DNA of 64,000 bases from Torymus aiolomorphi (taxonomy: Eukaryota; Arthropoda; Insecta; Hymenoptera; Torymidae), in the NCBI GenBank assembly GCA_036365515.1, contig CM070876.1:95799300-95863299 (forward strand). The letters run 5' to 3'. The translations under genes were made by a program, and so were the position numbers. Numbering within the stretch: the first letter of the stretch is position 1; each line of letters opens with the position of its first letter. Below, in pieces: positions 1-12,241 of this stretch. Below the pieces are notes generated by a model. That model saw only the letters and a program-made list of their open reading frames with translations. It had not been told where the DNA came from and made no database searches.

Positions 1-801
1 TATTGGTGACATCTTCCTCAGGTACTAAAAAGGACGAACTCTGAATGAGAAAGTGTGAAGGTGACATAAATTCAAGGTCAGAAGAATCGTCAGTGGAAGC
101 AGTTAATGGTCTGGAGGTAAGGGACGCTTCAGTTCGGCACATAAGAGTAGCAAGTTCGGAAAAAGTGAGAACTTGTTCTCCAAAGACTCGATGCATATGA
201 TGTTTTGCCGATTTAACTGCGGCTTCCCAAATGCCACCAAAATGAGGCGCACTGGGAGGATTGAAGATCCATGAAGTTCCTTCTTGAGCGAGAGACTTGA
301 CAATTTGAGTAGAATAAGAGGAAGCAGAGTTAACTATCTGTTTTAATTGAGTGTCTGCACCTGCGAAGTTTGTTCCTTGGTCAGAATATAGTTCTTCGCA
401 AAAACCTCTACGTGCGGTAAATCGATGAAAAGCGGCGATGAACGCTTCACTAGAGTAGCCGTACAGATAAATATAGATATATAGCATTTCATAGTGCCCT
501 TCTCTCTAGTCTTAGTGAGACAAAGATGAATATCCATTAATCGAGCAGCATGATGTGAACAAGTAGTACATGCTCTAATAATTCTCTTGACTTCAGCTCG
601 ACCTTTCACTATCCAATATTGACGTCTGAGAGTGGCAAGCGTCCGCTGAACACCATCATGAAGGGTACGCTGATGAGCATCCAGAATTATCAATGTAGTG
701 AAATGACAACCCGCAGGTAAAATAAGACGATGCTTAGCATCTTCTTCAAGAAGAGAATGAGAGAGGCGTCCGCCCACCCTGCGTAAATGATTTTGTATCA
801 T
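1..801 (-). pseudogene. BEL/Pao retrotransposon integrase, truncated by window edge
   Basis: Integrase part of a BEL/Pao pol polyprotein, which would insert element cDNA into the genome. Read from 801 leftwards, an HHCC zinc-binding region comes first (DGVQRTLATLRRQYWIVKG, then CTTCSHH). The start of the catalytic core is shortened and there is a frame change near 470. The core then continues with YSDQGTNF (about 374-395, second catalytic Asp) and NPPSAPHFGGIWEAAVKSAK (about 210-268, catalytic Glu in IWE). The frame stays open to base 1. The first catalytic Asp motif appears deleted. The order integrase, RNase H, RT from left to right confirms minus-strand orientation. Family assignment rests on these motifs as known for BEL/Pao; the frame breaks show it is dead. 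Confidence 0.85.
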
Positions 802-1269
802 GGGGGTAACAGAGAGCTTTTAGTCGAAAGTTTACCTTTTCTATTTAACTGTTGTAGTTCAAGATTAAAAAAAGCGGTTTGAACTAAATAAATCAGACAA
901 AGTCTGGTGTTCTCAGTCTCACCAGCACTTATCTCCTTAAAAATCGGAGTGAGATGGGATAGCAGGGATCGAAGAACAGTAAAAAAACTAGCGACCGAAC
1001 TTGAAGTTGCTTTACGCTCAGTTTTCTCACAGATTCTGTTGATGAATCTGAAGCAGTATGAAGCCATTCGCAATAGTTTGTCTAACGATGAATATTTATT
1101 AATAAGACTCTAAATTTCTGGAGTATACTAGACAGAATTTGGTGTGTCCTTGATAGCGACTAGAGTACGACTAGGTTGAAGATTCAGACTATTTACAGTG
1201 AAGTTGAGCTCATCATGAGACCTCGACCATGGTTTGTGGCTATCAGAAAGCCAGGCGGGACCTTTCCAC

Positions 1270-1560
1270 CATAGGTTATGGGAGACTAATTTTGGAGGCT
1301 CGATACCTCATGATATGACGTCAGCGGGGTTGTCACTAGACCGCACGTGATGCCATACGCATCAGGTAGCAGAATGTGAATCTCTGAGCACCTGTTAGCT
1401 ACAAACGCGCCCCATCTAGACGGGTGGTCCTTTAACCAGAAGAGCACATCAGCAGAATCAGACAATAAATGAATACTTTCAACCTTAGTTGGAAATGATT
1501 CGATAAAAGCGTGCGTCAATCGAGTAAGTAGCAACGCAGCGCAGAGTTCTAAACGAGGAA
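1270..1560 (-). pseudogene. BEL/Pao RNase H-like domain remnant
   Basis: A fragment of the RNase H-like domain between RT and integrase in BEL/Pao pol. The motif LLSDSADVLFWLKDHPSRW followed by FVANRCSEIHILLPDA is typical of this family. The open stretch covers 1286-1534. The sequence between it and the integrase (802-1285) shows no continuous frame and is probably decayed pol. It does nothing alone; it documents the continuity of the minus-strand element. Confidence 0.75.
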
Positions 1561-1744
1561 TACTTAGCGTTCAAAGTGGAGCCACTCGCGTTTTAGCCAC
1601 TTGAAGTGTGACTAGAACATCTTGGTTATGAATTAATCTCATTATCTTACAGTCATTTATCTAAATGACTGTACCATATGCAAATTTGGATGCATTTGCA
1701 AATCCATGAACTTCAATAAGTTCGCAATGAAGTGCGAATCCACT

Positions 1745-2960
1745 TCAACGAGGGATCTTGATGTGATTAATAGAATGATGATCTGGCAACCAAGTTTGGC
1801 AGCGATTAGAAATATCGAGAGGAAGTTCTTCATCCCAACTAACTTCAAGAAACCACAAAGATTGCATGATTACCCTAGTGGTAATCACTATAGGGGCTAA
1901 CCATCCCATAGGGTCAAATAGACGTGCTATTCTTGAAAGGACAGAATGTTTGATAAATGGCAAGTCAAAAGGAGCATCTTCTATGCGAAAGCTAAAGCAA
2001 TCTGTATTAGGTTGCCAATCTATACCTAAAATTGGTACAGATGTTTCTGAGGCAAGTAAAGAAATGTAATCTGCAGCTAACATATTCGAGGGTAAACAAG
2101 AGAGTACTTCAGCATTACTTGAAGCCTACTTTCGAAGATTGAGGTGACCTTGTTTAAAGAGTTGAATTAACTCATCCTGTTTAAGCGAAGCTTCTTCTAA
2201 TGAATATGCACCAGAAAGCGCATTGTTTGAATACATATCAGATCGAACAGCTCCAGCTGCGATTGGATAAGTTTTACCGTAATCTTTGACTAACTTCAGC
2301 AGCGTACGTATGGCTAGAAATAGCGAACAGGCTAATCCATATGTCACTGTAGGCAAGCGATAAGTTTGAATAAGTTCATTCTTACTGAAGCGCCATAAGA
2401 TTGATTGATAAGGTTGATCAGATTGTTCGACATCAATTTGTCTGGACATTTTCTCCACGTCAGCGAAAAAGGCGATCTTATACTTACGCCAGACCCAAAT
2501 GAAAGTGACGGGATTTTGCAGAAGATGAGGTCCAACGTGTAGAAGATCGTTGACTGAAACTCCTGATTTAGTCTTACTCGAGCCATTAAACAGAGTACGT
2601 AATTTGTTTATCGTACTTGTTCCTTCCACATACCATGATGTGGTAAGAAGGCTTGTGAGTCGTTAGATAATGAATCAGAATTCGGGAGAGGGACATATGA
2701 CCTAAGTCAATGTACTCTTTTATGAAATCTGTATAAGCTATTTTCAATCTTTCGGCCTTAGCGAAGTTTGCTTCGAGGCGACTAAGTGCGCGTAAAGCGG
2801 CAGAATGAGAGTTTTCGAAGTGAGCAGAGCTCAGATTTTCTCGATTTTTTCATGGGAGACTTACTATGTATCGACCTGACTCATCTTGACGAGTGATTTT
2901 TTGATAAAAATCCTCGCATGCTTGTTCATCAGGCGAGTAGGATTTTGTGTTCACTGTTAT
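1745..2960 (-). pseudogene. BEL/Pao reverse transcriptase, inactive
   Basis: Reverse transcriptase of the same BEL/Pao element, in at least two frames. From 2960 leftwards I read QACEDFYQKI and GRYIVSLP, then SHSAALRALSRLEANFAKAE and IKEYIDLGHMSLSR, typical of the N-terminal RT region. Next is an open stretch 2629-2126 and another 2083-1745 with VLSRIARLFDPMGWLAPIVI, the conserved RT/RNase H connection. The place where BEL RT has its catalytic Y-x-D-D reads DMYSNNALSG, so both catalytic aspartates are lost. In-frame stops and shifts (for example after SLP near 2865) confirm it is a relic. The protease expected upstream of RT was not found. Confidence 0.8.
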
Positions 2961-3884
2961 TTCCTCCCCCCTTCAAAAATCTTGTACGAGCTCTAAAAGG
3001 TTGGCTTCATGCTGTAAAGTACTTATTTTATGGTAGAGGTAAAATATAATTAAATGTAAAATTTGGTATATGAAGTTTTAGAATATTTATTGTTTCTCGA
3101 TGACGAGGGATTGTGTTGCAATAATCGTAGGATTTAACTATTCGAAACTTAAATCTAACACGCCGTTACAACTTTATCAAATATTTATAGCGATAAAATT
3201 CCGCACATCCAAATTTCGTACACACCACACTCACTCATGCCCTATCTGCGCGATGACGACGCCCAACAACATTACCTCTATAAATCGCCTCGCTCGACGA
3301 TGCTCTTGTCCTCCTATGACCATCAGTCCACGTCGTTAGATGTAGTGGGTCCGTTGATGATTGGAGTTAACGCTGAGCGGAGCCGTGCAACTCAGTTCGT
3401 GAACACTGACGGGTATACCCTTGAGTTGATGACCAATGTGGGCTAGCGACGCTGCGCTTTGCTTTCCTGATCGATTCAAAAACTACATCCGGAGGATGAG
3501 AATGACGTTGCTATATTTTCACTAAAAGACTATAACAGAATATCTTATCCCTTTCGGGTGTCGAGCAGTGCGTCGGCGACAAGTGTCTTAAATACTCTTG
3601 CGCAGGAGCCAACTTACTTCTTGGCCTTCTCGCTTCTACCTGACAATTACATGAACTCCTGCGTATGTATCAACTCTAACGAATATTCGCACGCCTCAAT
3701 TGAACAAAAGTATTACAGGCCCCCTGACTCGATACAAACTTATATGTATATCTATATGTGTGTACTGTGGTGGTCGGAGTCGTTACAATGCTCACATTTG
3801 TCTGAGCAATGAAGAGATAAAGAGTCTGGTCCGCTTTCTGGGGGTGAAGAGGAGAGATTGTTAAGAGCCAACCGAGTTTCGAAC
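2961..3884. other. Unassigned stretch between BEL/Pao pol and the fold-back repeat
   Basis: No convincing domain on either strand; the short ORFs here match nothing I know. If the BEL element were continuous, part of gag-pol (protease) should lie here, but I see no retroviral-type protease motif. It may be another inserted sequence. Confidence 0.3.
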
Positions 3885-4216
3885 TTACAAGGAGATGATC
3901 AGGGGTGGGGGTCCTGGATTTGGCTAAAACTGTAGGAGGTTCTTATTTTTCACAAATAATGAGATACGTATCTCGGGGTTTTTGTGAATGGGCCCTTTTT
4001 TCGAGACTCAAGCTTTTTATGTCTAAAATGAACAATTTTAGATAAAAATGAGGTTTCTTTCTTTAGTAATAGCTTTTTGAATATTTTCGTCATATAAATG
4101 AGCTAAAAAGTTTATAAAAGAAGGCAAAAAAAGCTTTAATTTAAGCTGCGTTTTATTAAAAAATGTCGATTTTTTTAAAAGTTATAGGCTATTAAAAATA
4201 GAGTAAGAAAATCACT
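3885..4216. repeat. Fold-back repeat, left arm
   Basis: This is the reverse complement of 19645-19974 over about 330 bp with scattered mismatches. Shared marks are AAGGAGATGATCAGGGGT at the outer end, AATGAGATACGTATCTCGG, and ATGAGGTTTCTTTCTTTAG. Before the large LTR element inserted, the two arms lay about 50 bp apart, making a long-TIR/fold-back element. No ORF. Confidence 0.85.
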
Positions 4217-4699
4217 AAAAATTTCTCATTTTTTTCAAGTGTCACGTCCTAAGACACAACACGACTGGGATTGTTAACTCGATTAAGAGTTACGCTCTTT
4301 TTAGGCCTTAGCTGCGCTAGCTAGTAAACCTTGGACGAGCTGAGGAAAGGAGTGTAATATCAAATTCACCCTTAACGTTTGAGATTTAATTTTTACTAAT
4401 TTTTAGATTAGGATTTGGCTATTGTAAGGACCAACGGTGAGTAGCACGAACGTCTCGTAAAGATCGTTTGGCCGCACGTACCCCCGTATGGACTAGCAAT
4501 AAGGTCACGACTTTATTGGATACCTGGGGTTTGAGATTCTTATAACTTTTCCCGGTCTCAGGTTATTCTCAGATTCGCCCTTCCCTATGAAGAGCAGAGC
4601 TCGCAATTGAATTTACTGTCTAAATTTTGTTTTAATTACTTCTTTCGTTTGTTCGAAATTTGTTTTTAATTTTACTTGAAAAATAGAAAAACTTGCAAT

Positions 4700-5545
4700 A
4701 TTGTTCGAACTCAAGTGTACGGTGACTCGTAAAGACACACTAAACGAAGTGGGTTACGAAATAATATTTATAATTTCTCAAAACTCCATTAGACTCAACT
4801 CGTAAAGCTGAAGCTACGGGTATTTAAGGAACGCAAATTGTTAATTATCCTTTGAAAATGTGTTTTTTTTTATTTCTTTCTAGTAATTATATGTTTTTCT
4901 TTAAAACTGGAAATATACAATAATACTAATCAAACTCAAGTGTACGGTGAATCGTAAAATCACACTGAACAAAGTGAGTAATGAATAAGTATGTTATTTC
5001 TCAAAATACCCGTAGTCTAGGCTCGTAAAGCTTTGAACTATCATAATTGAGAAATTATGTATTTCCCTTGAATTTAATAAATTTGAAGTGTAATAAAATT
5101 TGAAGAAAAATAGATTTTGAAAATTTTTGTTTGAAATTTGTTTTTAAATTCATTTGAAAAATAGAAAAACTTGCAATATTGTTCGAACTCAAGTGTACGG
5201 TGACTCGTAAAGACACACTGAACGAAGTGGGTTACGAAATAATATTTTTAATTTCTCAAAACTCCATTAGACTCAACTCGTAAAGATGAAGCTACGGGTA
5301 TTTGAGAAACGCAAATTAGAAATACAAATTGTTTAATTACCTTTGAATTCTTTATTTTTTTTTCTTTCCTCAAGAGGTAATGTGTTTTCTTTAAAACTGG
5401 AAATATACAATGATACTAGTCAAACTCAAGTGTACGGTGACTCGTAAAGTCACACTGAACGAAGTGAGTAATGAATAAGTATGTTATTTCTCAGAATACC
5501 AGTAGTCTGGGCTCGTAAAGCTTTGAACTATGACAATTGAGAAAT
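4700..5545. repeat. Tandem repeats inside the giant LTR
   Basis: Four imperfect copies, near 4710, 4937, 5186 and 5428, of a block that begins CAAGTGTACGGTGACTCG and continues with GAACGAAGTG, TTTCTCAAAA and CTCGTAAAG. Copies 1 and 3 resemble each other, as do 2 and 4, so the array is an A-B-A-B dimer with a period of about 480 bp. The same array is at 15510-16345 in the other LTR. Confidence 0.8.
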
Positions 5546-5683
5546 TATGTATTTTCCCTTGAATTTAGTGTGAAAGGCAATTTTTGTGGGAATTTGAATG
5601 TTTGTAATAATAAATTTTTTTGAGAAATTGAATTTGGTAATACTTGAATATTTATTAAAAATGCGAATTTTCATACAGAATCT

Positions 5684-5792
5684 AAAGCTTGTGAGGCTTG
5701 TGTCGATCTGTTGAGTAGTCAGCAAAGCTTGTGAGGCTTGTGTTGATCTGACTCCGTCAGTTCAGAAAAGCTTGTGAGGCTTGTGGTGAACT
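5684..5792. repeat. Triple AAGCTTGTGAGGCTTGTG motif in the LTR
   Basis: Three copies of an 18-bp motif spaced about 40-50 bp apart, each followed by a related tail (TCGATCTG, TTGATCTG, GTGAACTG). Mirrored at 16487-16593. Its position inside an LTR makes a transcription-control role possible, but that is inference. Confidence 0.7.
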
Positions 5793-8700
5793 GCACACTC
5801 AGCAGTGCGCGTTCGGCGTATTTAAATCAGTTGCTCCTCCTCTTCTCCTGCTTCTAAAGCTGCTGTGTCGAATCGGGTGGTTGCGTCATTTTATGATAAC
5901 GTATTATTGGTGATATGTTCGGCGGCGAGGGATGCTTTGCATATCTCGTAATGTTGTGGTGCGGAAAAGCGGTGTCCAATGGTGTGAGGGCGGCATCCCT
6001 TCCCAATGTTGATTTTCAGTTGCGTGGGAGAAGTCCTATGCTTTAACACAGGGAGCGGTCGCTCATCCCTTCTGTAGGGTATTTTCCGGTGGCTCGTATC
6101 TTCTTTAAGGAGTAAGAGAGAACGCTATATGTGCGACAGAGAAAGAGAGATGAGAGAGACAGAAGATATACCTATCTCTCTCACTCTTTAATCTTGTCAC
6201 TGACTTTTTCACAGTTTTCTTCACTTTATTTAATATTGTTAGATATCGGAATTTCACAATTTAGTTACTATTTTATTTTCATAGGTATTTTTATAATAAG
6301 CTATTGCAAATTTGAGCGGTGGTTATACGTTGATTAGAAGTGGAGTTATAGTGAATATAAAAATCGGAGAATATAATTTTAGTTTCACAGAAAAATAATT
6401 AATATAATTTTACAATAATATGAAGTTTCATAAGAAATGGTGAAACTAAACAGTCAAGCTAAATATTATAAACATGTTTACAAAATTGTCGTAAATATCG
6501 CTATTATTTATTTAATTATAATGTTTTACTTAATATTAACGCAGTGACATAAATGATTCTCTTAGTGTTTACATAGAATGTGTTTTTAGATTATTTCCAA
6601 TCATAAAATTTATTATTTTTATATTTATTCATCGATTAATTAAGTAATCAGTCTTTCAAGCTTTAGATGTGAATATTTGTAATTGCTAGAAAATGAAATT
6701 ATTATAAGAATATAAAACTACTAAGTTTCCAGAAAAAAAATAATAATAAATCATTGAAATTATAAACAAACAGTTATTTTTAAAGTGTTGTTTGGAGATG
6801 GATTTTATATGAAAATGTAAAGAAAAATTATTGCAGCTGAACTGTGTTGTTAGAAATTAAAAATGTAAAATAGTTAAGTAAATATAAGTCTTATAAGTTT
6901 CAAGATTGGAAAATAATATTTGTCGCAGGGTAAAGAAACGAAAGGTTTTCTTGAATAAAAATCGTATTTTCGCTGTTTGTATATGCTATGCAGCATCTTA
7001 GGGGAAGATAAGAGTTTCCATATGTGCGAGACTTCCTGTGTAGGACCTTAGTAACGGTTTTCACATAAAATGTATTATTTTATTTAACTAATAAAATTTC
7101 CTATGCAGACTTTATAAAATATTAATTTGTTCATTCTAATTAGAACTCCAATAATTTCGTTAAATTATTTTATTGATTTTATACACTTTTGTGGACTTTT
7201 TATTCATTTGAAATATTTGAATTTTAACCGATTACTTATTATAATGTTACGTGAAAAACAAATAAAAAGCATGTTATTGTTTATTTAGAATATTTCTATA
7301 TATATGTATATTTTATAAGGTTCGCATGAACAAAATAGAAATTCTTCATTAATAATATATATTTAATTATTTAGAATACATACAGGTTACAGTATAATTT
7401 TAACCTTGTTATAATTTCATTATTTGATTCCAAAAGAGAGTTTTAGTTAAACTAAACGAGATAATTATTAATCATTACAAAATACAAACAAGAGTAGTGT
7501 TTATTAATTTTTCATCCTTATTTATTCTAACTCTATCGTTCGCTATAAATCAAATAATTTTCCTACTTATAATTATTGAAATACCCAATGTTATTTTAAA
7601 ATAATTTTCTCGTGCTATTGTATGTTGAGGCCTGAAAAGTCGTTGGAAAATGCGTCTTCACGAGAAAGTTGGGGTGAGCTATTTTTAGTATGGGCCATGT
7701 GTAGTGTAGCATCGAGATAACGCATCAGCTCGGAAAAGCGTCCCTTAAAGCTAATTCATACTGTGAAAGAGTATTTTCAATTTTGTATATAGTTATTTTA
7801 AACTGAAAAACATTCATTTATTTATTATGTTGTTAAAAATTTATTTATTTATAACAAGGACATTTTTAATAGTAGCCGAATACCTTGCTATTTGGTGGGC
7901 TTTCTTTTATAGAGGTAGAACAACAAAGATTGAAATGAATTTTATTACTCAGGTAGAGAAAATAATCCTTCTGGAGTGTGGCTTAAAGTATTACTATAAA
8001 CTTAAATCTATTTTACAACATTATATTTTATACACTTTTCATCCCACGCCTGAACGGTTGTTAGTTAATATGTATTGTACTTATTTAACTTAACTTATAT
8101 ATAAAAATACAAAATATTCAGTCAACATGTAAAAGTAAAATTATAATTAACAACTCATACTTAAGCTATTATTTAAACATATCTTTGTAGAAAGTTGACC
8201 ATAATTTATAACTAGCACGTTAATACAACTGAGGTGGTTTTAATAAAAATCATAATGCTGAATTATTGTAATTTAACTAAGGGTACTATTACTATTTTTA
8301 TGTAAATATCCTTTTCTTATTCGGATTGCTTCATAATTATGTTGTGTTAATAGTTAATTAGTGATGAACAGTTCTCTAGAGTGAATTACTTATTTTGCAA
8401 TATTTTTCCGATAAATGATTTAATACTATATTTTATTACACTCGTGGTTGTAGGTATAGTTGATTACAATATTTTAGTTTATTGAAAATAATGTTTGTTC
8501 TTCATCAAGAAGAAAAGAAAGTTTACAGTCCGTTTAATATAACGCCGAAATATAAGGAAAAAGGTAATTATAAGAATTTAAAATTCAAGATTAAGGCATA
8601 CGCCGCGTCGACGTTTTATGGCAGCTTGGGGGAAGCTTCGAGTGGCGCAGCTCACAACTCACAACCCTTGGTACAGTAGTGTCGGTAGGGTAGTAGTGGT

Positions 8701-8814
8701 TCAGGGTTATGATCGTGATTCATCAAGTAGGAAATATTTTTAACTATATCCTAAATAATAGAAAGTAAGAAAAAAAAATTTATTTTATGCAAGATCGTAG
8801 ACGGTTCCGTTACA

Positions 8815-8820
8815 CCCCCC
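8815..8820 (-). promoter_or_regulatory. Polypurine tract of the giant-LTR element
   Basis: Six C on the plus strand (GGGGGG on the minus strand) directly next to the LTR that starts TGTAACGG on the minus strand. This is where plus-strand DNA synthesis would be primed. The Gypsy element at 29983 has the same junction. Confidence 0.6.
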
Positions 8821-10151
8821 TACTAAAACGGTTGCTACTACAACAAGTGTAGCAAGCGTTACTCTGAGTAATAATGATAAGATATAATTTGGAATGATAA
8901 ATGGATTTTATGATTATTGTAAAAGTACGAAAAATGAAAATATTTCTTTCTTATATCTTGATTAGAAGAATTAAACTAATTTATAAGACTTTATATCGAA
9001 ACGTTGATTTTCGAGCAATTCATCAACATAATTTTCTATTTGTTATAACAAAAATACTTCTTTAGATAACAGAAAAAACAAATATCAATCATTTGTATCA
9101 CAAACAAAATTGAATTGATTTTTAAACTAACTTGAAATTCAAATGCACATTATTTCTAAATATTTTATAAAGGTAGTAAGGATAAAGATTCTTTGTTTTT
9201 ATTGTCATCATCGGATACTACTTTGTCTCTCATAGGCTGAGTCGCAATATAGGTTTTATGCCTTTATGTTGGCTGACTAGCATTTGGTTAAATCTGAGCT
9301 TTAAAAACGGATTTGCCGCACGTGCTAGATTTCGTTTGTCTGAGATTGTGACGTATTGATCGTTATTTAAATGATACAATAGCCTTTAAGGTTTTCAAAA
9401 AGAAAACTTCTCATGATCTAAACGTAATAGAGAGAGTTTTGTATATGTGCAACAAGACATTTTTGCATGGTCACAAATTGTGATTCCAGAAGCTTTGTTA
9501 TCTGCCTGTGTAATAAATAAATTAGAAAATGTACTGAAGGTCAAATTTTGTTTTTATAAAAAAAAATTCTATTTCTATTGTTTGTGACTTCATTATCTAT
9601 GAAGCAAAGATTTTGTTAAATAAATTTATAATTAATTAATAATAAATATGTTATTTCTGAATTTCTCGAAGATGTATGTCTTTAGAATATTAAAAATAAT
9701 TTGTATATATAATTCTTCTCCCATAATAATCATCACCATGCATCCTGAATCCATCAAATAATTAATATTACAATAATAATGTTATTTGTTATATTATTTG
9801 AATTTCGAGTTTTTCAATATCAATTTAAATTTCCAAATTATACCTTTTGACAAATATAAATTTACAGCACGCCTTTTAGGATATATCTTGCATACACTCA
9901 TTTGATATTCATGGTTGGGGTAATTGTTATAATTATTATTTTTTTTTTTATTTTACTTCATCTGTAATCAGAGAGAACTATTAATATTTGATATAGAATG
10001 ATTTAAATTTTAAAAATTATAAATAAGAATAAGCTGGAAATCTGGTAGAATATTGGTTAGGGAAAGAAAAGAAAAGAGAAAAATTCAGTCTTTAGTCTAA
10101 TTTTAAATGTCATTTGGAAAAAAAAACCCAAAAAAAAAACAATAATTTTTT
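8821..10151. other. 3' non-coding internal region of the giant-LTR element
   Basis: AT-rich DNA between the gag-like ORF and the 3' LTR. No ORF of note, no domain, no clear repeat. Confidence 0.5.
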
Positions 10152-12241
10152 TCAAATTGGTAATAATTTTAATTCAAGATTTATTTCTGAATTAAATTCA
10201 TGCTTTAATAAATTCTGTATAATATTTTTAATGTCGAAATGGTTATATATACAGTAGCTGGACTGGCAACACCTTTGTTTATGCAGATTATTTAGCGATG
10301 AATTACAAGTAATCAAATTTTTCTTCGATTCATTCGAGTTGATATTGAACTTGAAAGGTAATAGTTTGATATCCCGTGAATATCCAAATGGTAATTTAAG
10401 TGACTTGAACATTAATTGAATCACAGGTGTGCTCTTAAATGAATTATGAAAATACTTCAAAGCTTGAAAAATAAAATTACATTTTGAAACTTTACCTTTA
10501 TTGGTAAGACAATTATTTTGTAAATTTTTATCTGGCTTTGAAATGTGATATGCTTTTGTATCCTTCGTTTCAAACGTATTGCAATCAGGTAAAATGCAAT
10601 TTGTTTGATATTTGGTTTTATCATCACTTATATTTAAAAGGAAGTTATGTCTAGGAGAACTGGTGTTATTTTCAATAGCGTTATCAATGCTAAAATCAGA
10701 ACCTATATTTTGATATTTTGAAAGCGCAGAAGCTTCCTCAAATATAATATCTGAGTTTGAAACTGGAGAATTAGAAAATGCTTTTAAATGGTTTGCTTCC
10801 TTGCAGCCTTTAGGCGCGATTGATGTTGGTAAAATTATAAATGATGTAAAATTATAGATTTTATTAGTACTATGTGAGTCACTTAAAACAACCAAGTCAC
10901 TAATGGAGTTTGGAATTACAATTATTTTATCTTGATTATTTAATGTCTTAGCATATTCGAGTGTTACAAAATCAGATTCAGTAAGTGAATTGCTACTTGT
11001 ATTGGTTTGATGTGATTTTCTGGTATTACAAGGATTTGATTTTGAAATTTTATTTAACTTGTTGGAACTAGTAATATTACTACAATCATTGCTACGTTTA
11101 CTTGAATTATGAATTACATTATTTAAAGAATTTCTGTTAGAAAAATTGTTCTTATTTGTCTGAAGATTAGAAGAAACATCATTATTATTCGTATATAAAT
11201 TTTTAAATTGTAATTTAGTTGTACAGTACTTAATTTCATTTGAAAATGACTGAGAATTATTACATGATTTAATTTTTTCAATGGAAACAGCATTCTGAAC
11301 AGTTTCACGCAAAGTTTTACATGTTTTACAATATGAAACAGATTTTAATCCTGTTATAAAATGTTTAATAAGTACATTCTGAGCTGTTCTACCAAATTTT
11401 ATGTTATTATTTAGTATAGTTTCTGGATCACATTCTTTTACCACTTCATTAGTTTTAATAATTAATCTAGTGGCATACTGAATAATACCTTCATTGGGCA
11501 GTTGGTAAACGTTCTGTAAGGAATTGTCTAATTTAATTAGTAAGTCATTTTCTAGAACTTCTTGAAACTTGTTAGCATCTGATTTATTTAATAGCTTATT
11601 GCTATCATTTAAGGTATTGGGTGACCAAATTTCGGATTTTTTATTTATTTGAATGGAAGACGATTGAGATTTATAATTAGATATTTCCTGTTCTACCGAA
11701 ATAGCATGCTTAATGGTTTCGGTGAAAGTTCCACATGGATTAACGTGAGACCATAAATGAGGTTGTAGTCCTATTAGAAAATGTTCAATAAGTACATTCT
11801 GTATTGTTTTATTAAAATTTATGTTATTGTTTAGTATAAATTCTATGTCACATTTTTTCATTACTTTATTAGCTTTAATAATAAATCTGTTTGAGTACTG
11901 AGTTATACATTCAGTAGAAAATTGACAAATATTTTGCAAAGATTCATTTAATTTAGCCAATAGATCATTTTCTAAAATTTTTTGAAATTCATCAGTATCT
12001 AACTTGTCTAAATGTTCAATGTTGTCGTTTACAGTATTAAATGACCGGGTTTCGGATTGAATCGGACGATTAGAACAATTAGTCGCGGTATGGCCTACCC
12101 AGAGCAGAGTTGGCATCTTACTAGTTTGGGGCATTCTAAAGCTATATGCCCTAGCTTATGACATAGCTGGCAAATCTTTATTGTAGAGCATTGTGGTGCA
12201 ATGTGACCACGTTTATGGCACAATTGGCAAACGGAAAACAT
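10152..12241 (-). CDS. Gag-like protein: N-terminal zinc knuckles plus two tandem capsid-like domains
   Basis: The longest open frame of the giant-LTR element. The open part (12134-10152) encodes 660 residues. Upstream, an ATG at 12241-12239 opens a frame with two CCHC zinc knuckles (CQLCHKRGHIAPQC and CQLCHKLGHIALEC) and the first half of a third. A TAG near 12117 interrupts it. The second half of the third knuckle (GHTATNC) lies in the frame of the 660-residue ORF, so one base change of frame separates them. Residues about 40-150 and 180-295 are two related domains: compare FQKILENDLLAKLNESLQN with FQEVLENDLLIKLDNSLQN, and VLIEHFLIGL with VLIKHFITGL. Each ends in a motif like TFTETIKHAISVEQE, as in Ty3-type capsids. 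The Asn/Ser-rich C-terminal half is unassigned. Knuckles ahead of capsid is the reverse of usual Gag order. Presumed role: RNA binding and particle assembly. Confidence 0.75.

Larger units (their letters stand above)
4240..8814 (-). repeat. 3' LTR of the giant-LTR element
   Basis: 4575-bp LTR (TG...CA). It contains four copies of a ~130-bp motif around AAGTGTACGGTGACTCGTAA (4710-5540) and three copies of AAGCTTGTGAGGCTTGTG (5684-5790). Short ORFs at 5528-5725(-), 6131-6337(+), 7827-8093(+) and 8482-8679(+) recur in the other LTR simply because the LTRs are copies. They have no recognisable domains. Confidence 0.92.

Noticed and set aside
103..303. 66-codon minus ORF at the left edge
   Set aside because: It is out of frame; the BEL integrase core lies in another frame of the same strand.
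5528..8679. Short ORFs in the giant LTR that are present twice in the window
   Set aside because: Their second copies exist only because the LTRs are duplicates, so conservation is not evidence of coding.
10152..12134. Host gene encoding an Asn-rich protein
   Set aside because: It lies inside an LTR element with a clean target duplication and has knuckles and capsid-like motifs.
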